Source: Mimachlamys varia
Taxonomy: Eukaryota; Mollusca; Bivalvia; Pectinida; Pectinidae
Assembly (NCBI GenBank): GCA_947623455.1
Contig: OX392530.1
Location: forward strand, 28,861,405 to 28,925,404
Direction of reading: 5' to 3'
Length of the DNA: 64,000 nt
The notes beneath the pieces were generated by a model, which saw only the letters and a list, made by a program, of their open reading frames with translations, was not told the origin of the DNA and did no database searches. The position numbers and the translations under genes were made by a program. This document shows positions 43,243 through 55,000 of the stretch, in pieces. The number at the start of each line of letters is the position of its first letter. Within the stretch, counting starts at the first letter, position 1.

Positions 43243-44539
43243 CGAGAAGTTATGAGCATAACCCATACATATATTTATATGTATAACACCCTTGACACGA
43301 CATTTGGGCATTGCTGATATAAAATAAACAACATTTATATAGCGCTCTATATAATTTGTAAAATTACTCTATTTTAAAGCGTGTCACAACATGTGGATAT
43401 TACAAATAAAGATTTACAATCACCATCATTCATTGAGCTAAATATAATAATATCATTGTGCGTTTTAATACGTATTAAATAAAGTCAGTATCCAGTCATG
43501 TAACTTGTATCTAGACTAAAAATAGAGAGCCTAAACTGCATGTACGTGAAAATGTGCGTCTTCAAATGTTTCTTGAATTGGGCCAAAGTATGCGTTGTAT
43601 TCGTAAACTTGTTGCATAATTCTTAGTAGCTTTTATTGGTCTTAGCTTACATGTAGGAGTGATGTTACAAAATTGTGAAGGTCATGTACATGTTTGTCGA
43701 ATGGTTGGTAAGCCAAACCAGAAAATACCACCTGCTTCCCCAGTATTTGAAGAACCATTAAGTAGAGTCTTTGTTGATTGTATAGGGTCTCTCCCTAAGA
43801 CTAGCACAGGGCATTTGTATCTACTCACAATCGTGTGTACATCTACACGTTTCCTCAGGAAAATCAAGGCAAAAACCATAGTGAAGGCTTTAACTAATTT
43901 TTTCAGTCTTGTAGCTATATAAGCACCCCGAGGGCTATTCAGTCTGATCAATTTTCAAATTTTACCCCTGGGTTGTTTCAACAGATTATGCACATGCGTG
44001 ACTAGACCCTCACGACAATGATTCGGACATTTAAATTTGTTTTCAATATGAAAATGTTGGGATGAGGGGGTTCACTTCTTGTTATTTGCTTCTTGAAAAG
44101 CAGTTCAGCAAACTTTTGGATGCAGTCTCCTTGCATTAGTGTTTTGTCATTCGGTAATTAAGGGAACCTTTGAAAATTTTGAAGGGAAAATTGTTGATTG
44201 AGACTACTCATGTGAATCTTTTAGATTATATGTCTAGCTTTAAAGAAAGATTGCATATGAAATTCAAGGAAAAGTTCACAAAGCAAAATGAAAATTTGGT
44301 ATGGCAAGAATGCTAGGAACAGAACTTTTAAGCCTGGTGACAAAGTTCTGGTATGTTTGCAAGTTCCTGGTCATCCTTTACAAGCTAGATATACTTTGGT
44401 CCGTATGAAGTTGAAAGCAAGTTAAGTGATTTGAACTACAGCTGTATTTTGTCAGAATATCAAGTCGCCGAAAAGGATAAAAAAAAATCAAAGTACTGGA
44501 AGTACTGAAGGAGACGTTAGAATGAAATGTTAAAGGTAC

Positions 44540-45795
44540 ATTTTTTAAAAGCAAACTGGCCGTAACAAATTCTCAGGTCTCTGCGTTCACTGTTCGGCCA
44601 GTTTCTACGGTTTAGATCAAAGGGACAATACTAAATAGCACAGCCTGTGTTTTTTCACCGTGAAGAAATCTGACAATAAACGATTTGATTGGTCGTTCAA
44701 TCTCAAGTAGTAAATTGATTGGCGGACCAAGGTAACGCTAAACTTCTGTACAGTTCCCTGTAATAACGTTTCTGTGAAGTTCACATAATTTTCAAAGATA
44801 GACTTTTTGGTTGGACAATTTAAGGTGAACTTTCACAAAACGTAGAAATTTACCGTTAACACCATAAACTGATTTTTTTAAATTGTACATCATAATAGGG
44901 AAACTTTCTATTCGTGTACATGTATTTCCTTTTTCTAAAATTTTATATTTCCGGCGATTCTCAGGTAAAACCAGAGACATACAAATGAACGTCCCTGGGT
45001 AAAACATGATAAGCAAACTTCAAAGCGTAGTTTTTTTCAGTCTCTCATTCATATGACCAAATATTTCAGCATATTAATTTATTCTGAAACAGGATTTTAT
45101 TAACGTTTCATAACAGATAAATATGTTAAGAAATATCTTTTCTGAGAATTGAACTGGAAATATTGGCAAATTCATTGTTTGGTACCGATGAATGAGCCTA
45201 CCTTTGTCACATATATCTCAGATACATCTAATCGAATTTTAATTAATTACTAGAACCAATCAGAAATATTCTACTTTCGTTTCTTGTTACAAATATAGCA
45301 ACAGACGGGAGATTTTACTTCAGGGCTACGGATTGAAAATTACAATGTTGTCGCGATCAACAGTTAGGCCCATTTTTATCAACACGACTTTTGTCGCGAC
45401 TAGCAGCCAATGGGTTTTAATAAGATGTGAGGTTTCAACAATCACGATCGCTACTTTATATATATTTCAAAGTCTGTGGTTTGAAGCGAACGTTTATACA
45501 TCAGCCATATTAGATGAATGTTCACTCACCAGACGGCGTAATGGTTAACCAGCCTTCCTAATATGGGCATTCTGCACGATTATATAATTAATATTCGTTT
45601 AAAAACGTTTAACATGAATAGAGTTAGATTAAATCGTATGTAAGTTTTATGTAAGATTCAAGTAAAAAGTGTTCGACTTGTCCGTATTTACCCAAATGTC
45701 CCATAAAATTCTGAACGAAGCACCAGATACTGTAAAAGTTGTCTCCCTTATTTAGAGTAATCGGAGATTACCGCTAGGTGTCTCAAACTCCGTAT
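44540..45795 (+). repeat. Long dispersed repeat, copy 2 (partner at 9,165-10,875)
   Basis: Collinear with the first copy. Shared blocks include TTTAGATCAAAGGGACA, GGAAACTTTCTATTCGTGTA, TTTCCGGCGATTCTCAGG, GGTTTGAAGCGAACG and ATTACCGCTAGGTGTCTCAA. It lacks the SINE and so keeps the empty-site structure. No long open frame. Confidence 0.7.
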
Positions 45796-45859
45796 ATTTT
45801 TTCGTTTTTGCGTATCAATAACCTTCATTTTACCTGCTACAAATAATAAATAGAGGATA

Positions 45860-46010
45860 CTCAATGGTTTGCCGTTTAATATCAAATATATTTCACGAGT
45901 ATGGCAGATTTTTTATATTTTCACGAGTGCGTAGCACGAGTGAAAATATAAAAAAAAAAATCTGCGATACAAATGAAATATATTTGATATTAAACGGCAA
46001 ACCCTTGAAT
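45860..46010. mobile_element. Foldback element, arms about 65 bp
   Basis: GGTTTGCCGTTTAATATCAA and ATATATTTCA on the left pair with TGAAATATATTTGATATTAA and ACGGCAAACC on the right. The inner CACGAGTGCGTAGCACGAGTG forms the tip. No coding potential. Confidence 0.8.
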
Positions 46011-46319
46011 TTTCTTTTTATTACATTTCGAAAGAGGCCTTAAAATACTTTTATAATTTTATTTTCTTGACTTGCATACTGGAAAGATAATCCGTCGAAA
46101 TCACAACCCGATCGGGCTACAGTACCGCACACAGCTGATTTGGATTAGTTGATCGGAAAAGTTGAACCATTCTCATCTTCCAATTCATTACTTATTACAG
46201 TATCTCACCAATATCTACTGCTGTTGCCATTTCTGCAGGATCATCTTTCCCAAATAGACAAGTTCTTGCAGACGACAACAATTCCGACATTAATGCCGAT
46301 CAAGGGGAACAACTCAAAC

Positions 46320-46565
46320 AAATGTTCCGGTGAAACGTGAAAAAATGACCCGGTTAAAAACTGCCCACCGTTGAAACCTACGGCGGGTCACTTTTTCACG
46401 GGACGAATCACAGAAATATCGATCGCGCAAGTGGGGTCATTTTTTCTACAGATGGCTGTGTAAGATTTCTACTGTGAAATAACGACCCCGGGTAACTTTT
46501 ACAACGTAGAATAATGACCACGGGTAGTTTTTTTTATGTGTCGGGTCACTTTTTCACAATACACT
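46320..46565. repeat. Degenerate repeats of a GGGTCACTTTTTCAC motif in both orientations
   Basis: GTGAAAAAATGACCCGG (46,337) is inverted relative to GGGTCACTTTTTCACGGG (46,385) and GGGTCACTTTTTCACAA (46,543). Intermediate variants lie at 46,434 and 46,490-46,520. Confidence 0.6.
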
Positions 46566-47640
46566 GACAAAGCCTTATATTTTCACTGCTCATCACTGCA
46601 GTGAAAATGTAAGTTTTATCAGTTTGATAATTTTTATATTCCATAGGCAAAAATATAATAAACATAAAGAATCCAAAAGTGTGATGAATTTATTTAACCC
46701 CGTCAAATATAAAATTGAGCATAACTAGTCAGCTCGGTAGATCAGTAATCAATGTTTATTTTCCTTCAAAATATTATCCAGTATACACTTTTTCTTTTGT
46801 TCTAATCTAGTCCATTACTATAATAAGAAGCAGCTCACTATTTATCCTCAATGTTCTGTGTGGTTGTATAATTAGGTAAAGCAATAACAATTATAATTAA
46901 TATGTTGTCGTAATGTATCAAGTACATGTATAATTTGATAGGTTTTTTATGCGTGTATCAACATTACGGACAAAGTCATTGTACATGTACAAATACATAC
47001 ATGTATTTACAGTCAAAACACAAGTCACAGTGACACTGACGATTGTGGAGATATGATTAAAAATATATAAATACAAGGGAAAGAGTCAGTGGTGAAACCA
47101 TGCCTAGCCGTACCGGAAATAAGACTGAGTGTGGCGATATAGAGAATTAGGCCTATCCGGAATCAGACAGTACAGTCACTCGCTGAAGTCTAGAGACAAA
47201 CACCCAAGTTCCGGAAGTAGCCAAGTCCGTTCACAGGAGATATACTTCCGGTTATAAAGCTGGCCTAACCTAAACTGTCGTTGTGTACATGTATGTAAGA
47301 AAACAACAGCAGCAAACATAATCCATTTTTATGTTACATTAACCCATGTCACGATGACGATTTTACGACGGGGGGGGGGGGGGGAGGGGGTGTTCATGGG
47401 TTCATAGAGGTAGAGGGTGAGGGGTATGTTCATGGATTTTTTTTAAGACAAGAACATGAAAAATCTAATACAGACAAACATAAGACGATGAAACTGTAAT
47501 AATTAATACAGAGAAGATAAAGCAATTGGTAGCTTTTATAACAGGAGATTGTTATGCTAACGTGAAATTCATTGTAAGGGACTGGTTTAGTTATGGTTTT
47601 GAAATGTCCTGTTAACACCGAAGTACATATAAGGGAGGAT
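46566..47640. other. Intergenic DNA with a poly-G tract
   Basis: No gene supported. A G-run with one interrupting A lies at about 47,370-47,390. The rest is AT-rich. Confidence 0.4.
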
Positions 47641-47644
47641 CAGG

Positions 47645-48945
47645 GGTGCTGTAGATGTGCTATATGCGTGCTGTATGAGTGCTGCAAGCGTGCTTGAAGT
47701 GTGCTATAGTTGTGCTGAAAGTGAGCTGGATATCTGCTGTAAGTGTCCTTTAAGTGTTCTGTAGGCGTGCTGTAGTGTTCTGTAGGTAAAATTTAGGCGT
47801 GCCGAAGGTGTGCTGTAGGTGTACTGAAGGCGTGCTACAGATGTACTTAAGGCGTGCTCTAGGTGTGATATAGGTGTGTTTGAGGCGCACTGGAGGTGTA
47901 CTGTAAGTATGCTCTAGGTGTGGTATGCTGTAGGTGTGCTTGAGGTATGATGAAGTGTTGAAGGTATTTGTAGAGGTGTGCTGTAGGTGCTCTAAAGGCG
48001 TGCTGAAGGTGTGATTCAGGTGTGTTGGATGAGTGCTGGAGGCGTGCTGTAGGTGTGCTGGAGGCGGGCGTGTTCGAGGTATGCTGGATGTGTAATGTAG
48101 GTACAATGTATACTGAAGGTATGGAGGGGTGCTAGAGGTGTGCTGTGGGTTTTCTATAATTGTAGTCATGTTTGTAGTAGCTGTGCTGGAGGCGTGCTGT
48201 ATATGTGCTGAAGGTGTGCTGGAAGCGTGCCTTAAGTGTGCTGGAGGTGTGCTGTTTGCGTGCTGAAGGTGTGCTGTATGTGTGCTAAAAACGTGTTGTC
48301 GGTGTACTGGAGTCGTGCTAGAGGCCTCCTGTAGGTGGGCCGGAGACGTGCTGTATGTGTGCTGTATGTGTGCTGTATGTGTTCGATAGGAGCTCCTGAT
48401 GTGTGCTGTAAGTGTGCGATAGATGCTGTAGGTGCTTTGGAGGTGTGCTGTTAGTGTTCTCTAAGTGTGCTGGAGAAGTGCTGTAGGTGTATTGGAGGTA
48501 TGTTTTAGTTATAATGGAGGCGTGCTGTGGCGTGTTGTAGATGTGCTGTTAGTGGGCTGGAGGCCTACTGTAGAATTGCTGGAGGTGTGCTGTTGGCCTG
48601 CTGTATGTTTGCTGTTTGTGTGCTGGAGGCGTGCTGAAGGTGTGTTGTAGGTATGCTGTAAGTGTTCTGGAGATGTACTGTAGTGATTTAAGTGTTTGTA
48701 GATGTGCTGTAGGTGTGCTGTAGGTGTGCTTGAGGCGTGTTCGAGGTGTACTGGATGTGTAAGTTAGGCGTGCTGGAGGGGTTCTAGAGGTGTGCTCTGC
48801 GTGTGCTCAGGCGTGCTGTTGGTATGCTTGAGGCATGTTGTTGGCGTGTTGTGGGTGTGCTGGATGGATGCTGTATGTGTGATTGAAATGTGCTGTAGGT
48901 GTGCTCCACGTGTGTTTGAGGCGTGTCTTAATGTGCTGGAGACAG
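47645..48945 (+). repeat. Degenerate minisatellite, about 10-12-bp unit
   Basis: Long run of variants of GTGCTG(T/G)AGGT and GGCGTGCTG, strongly GT-rich on the plus strand. Frames on either strand, such as the His/Thr/Ser-rich minus-strand one at 47,750-48,169, are translations of the repeat, not genes. Confidence 0.9.
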
Positions 48946-48949
48946 ATTG

Positions 48950-49700
48950 GTGTGTCTGTTTTCTTGCGCGGATCAGATAATATCTCTCGTGCCTCTCTGA
49001 AATACCATATTGGATACAGTGAGCACAGTTCCACTCTGTCACGTTATATATAAAACGGGTAAATAAGGTTATTGATTGGGAAAACAAAACCTTTTGCATG
49101 AGGATATAAATTTAAGTACGCGTTCTCGGTATTGACTCGTAAGAACTGAAGTAAGCATTATCCGTATTGACTCATCAAATTACAGTAATCTTTCTCTATA
49201 TTGACTCACCTCAACTAAAGTAAACATTCACTATTATAAATAAAACTCATATAAAGGAAGCGCTCTATGTATTGACTCAGCTTAACTTAATTGTTCATTG
49301 AACAGGTGAATATGAATAGGTGAAATGGTCTCTGAATTGACTCATTTAAACTAAATTCTAGAGTTATAAATATAGACTCGTCTAAATTGAGACAACCTAT
49401 CTCCGTTATGACTTTTCTAAACTAAAGTATACGTTATCTGTATTGACTCAGCTAAATGATGTAAGTGTTTCCTGAGGATACTAATAAAAAGTGAAACAGT
49501 ACTAATTTTATTACCTGATTTGTTTAAAAAAAGCTAAACGGATATGCTTAATGAAAACATAACCCCTAATCGAGGTCTTTACTGGCAAAACTTCACATCT
49601 CGAGTCAACGAAACATGGGCTCAACAGGTAATCATAGAGAACGGGTTATAGTTCGATTGAAGAAAAGACTTCAAATCAATACGCAAATATTAATGTAGGC
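48950..49700. other. Spacer with repeated TATTGACTC words
   Basis: Between the arrays, (G/T)TATTGACTC(A/G) recurs loosely at 49,128, 49,163, 49,199, 49,270 and 49,438, suggesting a much older, eroded tandem repeat. No gene. Confidence 0.45.
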
Positions 49701-49704
49701 CAGT

Positions 49705-51105
49705 AGTAATAACGTCAGGGCGAGGGCTACATGTAGTAGTAAGGACGTCAGGGTGTGAGCTAGTAGTAGGAACTTCAGGGAAGTAGTAGGGACGTCAGGG
49801 TGGTAGGGTAGTAGTAGGGACGTTAGGGCGGTAGGGTAGTAGTAGGGACGTCAGGGCGGTAGGGTAGTAGTAGGGACGTCAGGGCGGTAGGGTAGTAGTA
49901 GAGACGTTAGGGTGGTAGGGTAGTAGTAGGAACGTCAGGGCGGTAGGGTAGTAGTAGGGACGTTAGGGCGGTAGGGTAGTAGTAGGGATGTTATGGTGGT
50001 AGGGTAGTAGTAGGGACGTTATGGTGGTAGGGTAGTAGTAGGGACGTTATGATGGTAGGGTAGTGGTAGGGACGTTATGGTGGTAGGGTAGTAGTAGGGA
50101 TGTTAGGGTGGTAGGGTAGTAGTAGGGACGTTAGGGTGGTAGGGTAGTAGTAGGGACGTTATGGTGGTAGGGTAGTAGTAGGGACGTTAGGGCGGTAGGG
50201 TAGTAGTAGGGACGTCAGGGCGGTAGGGTAGTAGTAGGGATGTCAGGGTGGTAGGGTAGTAGTAGGGACGTTAGGGCGGTAGGGTAGTAGTAGGGACGTC
50301 AGGGCGGTAGGGTAGTAGTAGGGACGTTAGGGCGGTAGGGTAGTAGTAGGGACGTCAGGGCGGTAGGGTAGTAGTAGGGACGTTAGGGCGGTAGGGTAGT
50401 AGTAGGGATGTCAGGGTGGTAGGGTAGAAGTAGGGACGTCTGGGCGGTAGGGTAGTAGTAGGGACGTCAGGGCGGTAGGGTAGTAGTAGGGACGTTAGGG
50501 CGGTAGGGTAGTAGTAGGGACGTTAGGGCGGTAGGGTAGTAGTAGGGACGTTAGGGCGGTAGGGTAGTAGTAGGGACGTTAGGGCGGTAGGGTAGTAGTA
50601 GGGACGTCAGGGCGGTAGGGTAGTAGTAGGAACGTCAGGGCGGTAGGGTAGTAGTAGGGACGTTAGGGCGGTAGGGTAGTAGTAGGGACGTTAGGGCGGT
50701 AGGGTAGTAGTAGGGACGTTAGGGTGGTAGGGTGGTAGTAGAGACGTCAGGGCGGTAGGGTAGTAGGAGGGACGTTAGGGCGGTAGGGTAGTAGTAGGGA
50801 CGTCAGGGCGGTAGGGTAGTAGTAGGGACGTCAGGGCGGTAGGGTAGTAGTAGGGACGTTAGGGCGGTAGGGTAGTAGTAGGGACGTCAGGGCGGTAGTG
50901 TAGTAGTAGGGACGTCAGGGGGGTAGGGTAGTAGTAGGGACGTTAGGGCGGTAGGGTAGTAGTAGGGACGTTAGGGTGGTAGGGTAGTAGTAGGGACGTT
51001 AGGACGGTAGGGTAGTAGTAGGGACGTCAGGGGGGTAGGGTAGTAGTAGGGACGTTAGGGCGGTAGGGTATTAGTAGAGACGCCAGGGTGATAGGCTAAT
51101 TAATT
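49705..51105 (+). repeat. Minisatellite, 28-bp G-rich unit, about 49 copies
   Basis: Each unit has GGGACGT(T/C)AGGGCGG followed by TAGGGTAGTAGTA. Homogeneity is high, with mostly T/C and C/T variants at two sites. It carries three to four GG(G) runs per unit on the plus strand. A related 27-bp unit with GGTAGGTTTGTTGTAGGGAT continues loosely at 51,240-51,350. Confidence 0.95.
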
Positions 51106-51799
51106 CAGGGGTACAATACATAAGCTATATTCAGTGTCTTGTTTTTGGGCGGATTGGTCGAGTGGTAGCAGATACGTCAGGGCGGTTGGCTGGTAGAAGG
51201 GACGTCATAGCAGCAGGTTTGTAGCAAGGTCGTCAGAGCGTTATGCCAGAAGCAAGGGTGTCAGGTTTTTTGTAGGGATGCATGGCGGTAGGTTTGTTGT
51301 AGGGATGCAGAGCGGTAGGTTTGTTGTAGGGATGCAGAGCGGTAGGCTGGTTTCTAGTAAGTAAATCAGAGCGGGATGCTGTAGTACAATACTAAGCGTG
51401 GTCGTCTAATAACAGAACGTCATTAACGTAGGAAAAGTAAATTCGGTAGATATAGGCAAATGCTGGTTTTAAATAAAGTCATTTTGTTGAAACAAACAAT
51501 TTTGTGATATCACTGTCTGTTCCCCCTTAATCAACAATTATACTGTGGGGTTATACATTCTGAGGTAATTCAGTAAACTTATGATTTGTTTCATTTCAAT
51601 ATATAGTATTCACTTTGAAAGTCCTAGCGCTGCTCACAAAGTTCCAAACAGATTTCAAAGGTTTTCATTTTTTTTCGTGTTTATGCAAGCTCTTTGTCAT
51701 AAACCTCAATCTTTGTGCAATTACATCTTTGTCCACATCCAGCCTGGAACACGTGTCTCGCGAAAATGCAAATGAGAGCTTTCACCAGCAACACGCGAC

Positions 51800-51820
51800 A
51801 ATACGCTGACGTCACCTTAG
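51800..51820 (+). promoter_or_regulatory. CRE-like site upstream of gene C exon 1
   Basis: TGACGTCA at about 51,807-51,814, some 140 bp before the ATG at 51,953. It is a perfect CREB/ATF consensus, but an 8-bp match alone is weak evidence. Confidence 0.3.
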
Positions 51821-51952
51821 AATCCGGGACTAGGACCCTATTTCCCGTCACGTCGTTGATCAAGGTCCCGTTTCCTCCTTCTCATCTTAAACGTACTATA
51901 CACAAGCTCATCCTGTCGGATTTCAACATATACACACACGCCATTGTCAAAT

Positions 51953-52004
51953 ATGGCGACTACAGGGATATGGCCAGTGTTGTTTTTGCTTTGCTATATA
52001 CAAG
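51953..52004 (+). CDS. Gene C exon 1: signal peptide
   Basis: 52 bp. The ATG opens MATTGIWPVLFLLCYIQ followed by a perfect gtaagt donor in phase 1. A short hydrophobic N-terminal exon ending in phase 1 is how gene A begins. A longer overlapping frame (51,715-52,008) is in another phase and is a shadow. Confidence 0.55.
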
Positions 52005-55000
52005 GTAAGTGCATAACTCCCTTCGACTGCTTTAACCCCCTCCCGAAGTTACGTCATCCTGTTTGTGAGTTACTGCTCCAGTCCCTCCTATTACAAAGGA
52101 GACCATTGTCCCCCATATAGCCATGTGCAGCTCCTTGATTGTTGCCGTGACAACAGCACAGACAGTGCACTACCTTTGTCTGTTGCCGAACTACGTATAA
52201 CTACCTTTGTCTGTTGCCGAACTAAGTATACAGTTCATAAGATTACAGATTTTGTTTTACACTGTCTGTCACTGACACGTGTGGAACAAGGAGTCCAAAT
52301 AACATCATTAAATATTGATGATTCTTGTATAAATGTGTCTTTACCGAAACCTTGGTGAATGTTATATACATGTATCATATGTAATTTTCCTTGCTTTACT
52401 TAATTTAATATTATCTGCAAGATTGTGATTAATTTGATAGTGTGTCGTGTTGTAAATAAATCTCATCAAATGATACATTTTGGTTCACTTTCATTTCCTT
52501 TTTATGTAAAAAAATATATATATAACAAATAATAAGTCCAAGTTAATAAAAATTACGTAGAACTACAACGGGTGTTATTTAGACAAAACTTGTTACAACA
52601 ATATCTTATATGGAAAATGTAATCAGCATTGGATCGTAAAGGACTTTGGGTTAAGAGTCATTTCCGGCCTTATCAGGGATCTATAGTGAAGTTTCATTCA
52701 TAAAGTGGACTAAATAAATGAGGTACTAAAATTAGTACGCAAATTAAGTTCATTCTTCAAATTATTTACGAGATTATGACAAAAATAGACACACCTCACA
52801 TTTTCGAAATATTGTGAAATATTTGCATTAAAAGTGGCAATTTTAAAGGAAATTCCAGTACAACACCTCAATTTTGAAAGCCTCTGCATCCAACAAAGAA
52901 ATACATACATATATTTACCGCGATTAGCCATTTTTCACATGCATTTAATTGGAAATAGTCTTACCATTACATCACATCAGGAATTATAGGAATTTGCAGC
53001 AAGTAAACTATATGGAGTTATAACTATATACCTATATATATATACTATATACTATATAACTATATGAATCTATATGCTCGGAATTACAGATAATTTTGTC
53101 TTGCTTATGATACTTATACAAATGTACTATTACTCTATGGTAACTGGCACCAGTGCGTGTAATATCATGGATTTATACTGATGTAACAGGTGATTTATAC
53201 AGGTGTGACAGGACATTCATACCGATGTGACAGAACATTCATACCGGTGTGATAGATAATCTATATAGGTATGGCAAGTCAGATATACAGGTGTGACAGG
53301 TAATTTATACAGGTGTGACAGATAATCTATTTATAGGTTCCCATGGGAGGTCAGTTATACAGGTGTGACAGGTAATTTATACAGGTGTGACAGATACTCT
53401 ATATATGTGTGGGATGTCATTTATACAGGTGTGACAGGACATTCATACTGGTGTGACAGATAATCTATATAGGTGTGGGAGGTCAGTTATACAGGTGTGA
53501 CAGGTAATTTATACAAGTGTGTCAGATACTCTATATATGTGTGGGATGTCAGTTATACAAGTGTGACAGGTAATATATTTATAGGTGTGGGAGGTCAGTT
53601 ATACAAGTGTGACAGGTAATTTATACAGGTGTGACAGGACATTCATACTAGTGTGACAGATAATCTATACAGGTGTGACAGGTAATTTATACAGGTGTGA
53701 CAGGACATTCATACTAATGTGACAGGTAATCTAATATAGTATATATGTGTCGGATGTCAGTTTTACAGGTGTGACAGGTAATTTATACAGGTGTGTCAGG
53801 ACATTTATACAGGTGTGACAGATAATTTATACAGGTGTGACAGGACATTCATACTGGTGTGACAGATAATCTATATAGGTGTGGGAGGTCATTTATAAAG
53901 GCATGACAGGTAATTTATACAGGTGTGACAGGACATTGTATACTTGTGTGACAGATAATCTATATATGTGTTAGAGGTCATTTATACAGGTGTGACAGGT
54001 AATTTATACAAGTGTGACAGGTAATTCGTACAGGTGTGACAGGGCATTCATACTGATGTGACAGATAATCTATATAGGTGTGGGATGTCAGTTATACAAG
54101 TGTGCTGTACTGAATACTTTGACTGTTCTAGAATGTAGATATAAATTGTACTAGGTATTGTGACGGTTCTAGATTGTAGATATAAGTTGTACTAGGTATT
54201 ATGACGGTTCTAGATTGTAGATATAAGTTGTACTAGGTATTGTGACTGTTCTAGGTTGTAGACTAAGCTGTACTGGGTATTGTGACTGTTCTAGATTGTA
54301 GATATAAGTTGTACTAGGTATTGTGACTGTTCTAGATTGTAGATCTAAGCTGTATAGAGTTTTGTGACTGTTCTAGATTGTAGATATAGGTTGTACTAGG
54401 TATTGTGACTGTTCTAGATTGTAGATATAAGTTGTACTAGGTATTGTGACTGTTCTAGATTGTAGATCTAAGCTGTATAGAGTTTTGTGACTGTTCTAGA
54501 TTGTAGATATAAGTTGTACTAGGTATTGTGACGGTTCTAAATTGTAGATATAAGTTGTACTAGGTATTGTGACTGTTCTAGAGTGTAGATCTAAGCTGTA
54601 TAGCGTTTTGTGACTGTTCTAGGTTGTAGATATAAGTTGTACTAGGTATTGTGACTGTTCTAGATTGTAGATCTAAGCTGTATAGCGTTTTGTGACTGTT
54701 CTAGATTGTAGATATAAGTTGTACTAGGTATTGTGACTGTTCTAGATTGTAGATCTAAGCTGTATAGCGTTTTGTGACTGTTCTAGATTGTAGATCTAAG
54801 CTGTATAGAGTTTTGTTACTATTCTAGATTGTAGATCTAAGCTGTATAGAGTTTTGTTACTATTCTAGATTGTAGATCTAAGCTGTATAGAGTTTTGTTA
54901 CTATTCTAGATTGTAGATCTAAGCTGTACTGGGTATTGTGACTATTTTAGATTATAGATCTAAGCTGTATAGAGTTTTGTGACTGTTGTGTGTTAGGTTG

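Larger units (their letters stand above)
41570..44490 (+). pseudogene. Ty3/gypsy-type pol relic (integrase region), split by a Tc1 element
   Basis: Left piece 41,590-41,778 has DPDIIQLIKMAL, AAKVPKW and, in other frames, EEEEWRSVHQMV, as upstream of gypsy integrases. The Tc1 element then follows. Right piece from about 43,560 has a broken zinc-finger region, then VGKPNQKIPPASPVFEEPLS, RVFVDCIGSLPKTSTGHLYL and LTIVCTSTRF, the first catalytic-Asp region. Further right at 44,230-44,480 come FKPGDKVLVCL, VPGHPLQARY and GPYEVESKLSDLNYS, the integrase C-terminal part. Multiple stops and frameshifts make it inactive. About 300 bp (43,243-43,560) between the Tc1 end and the integrase is unassigned. 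Confidence 0.75.

Noticed and set aside
47750..48169. 139-codon His/Thr/Ser minus-strand frame
   Set aside because: Translation of a stop-poor minisatellite; no start context, no domain.
49705..51105. Possible CRISPR array or telomere
   Set aside because: Units are contiguous with no spacers, the genome is eukaryotic, and TTAGGG occurs once per 28 bp rather than in tandem.
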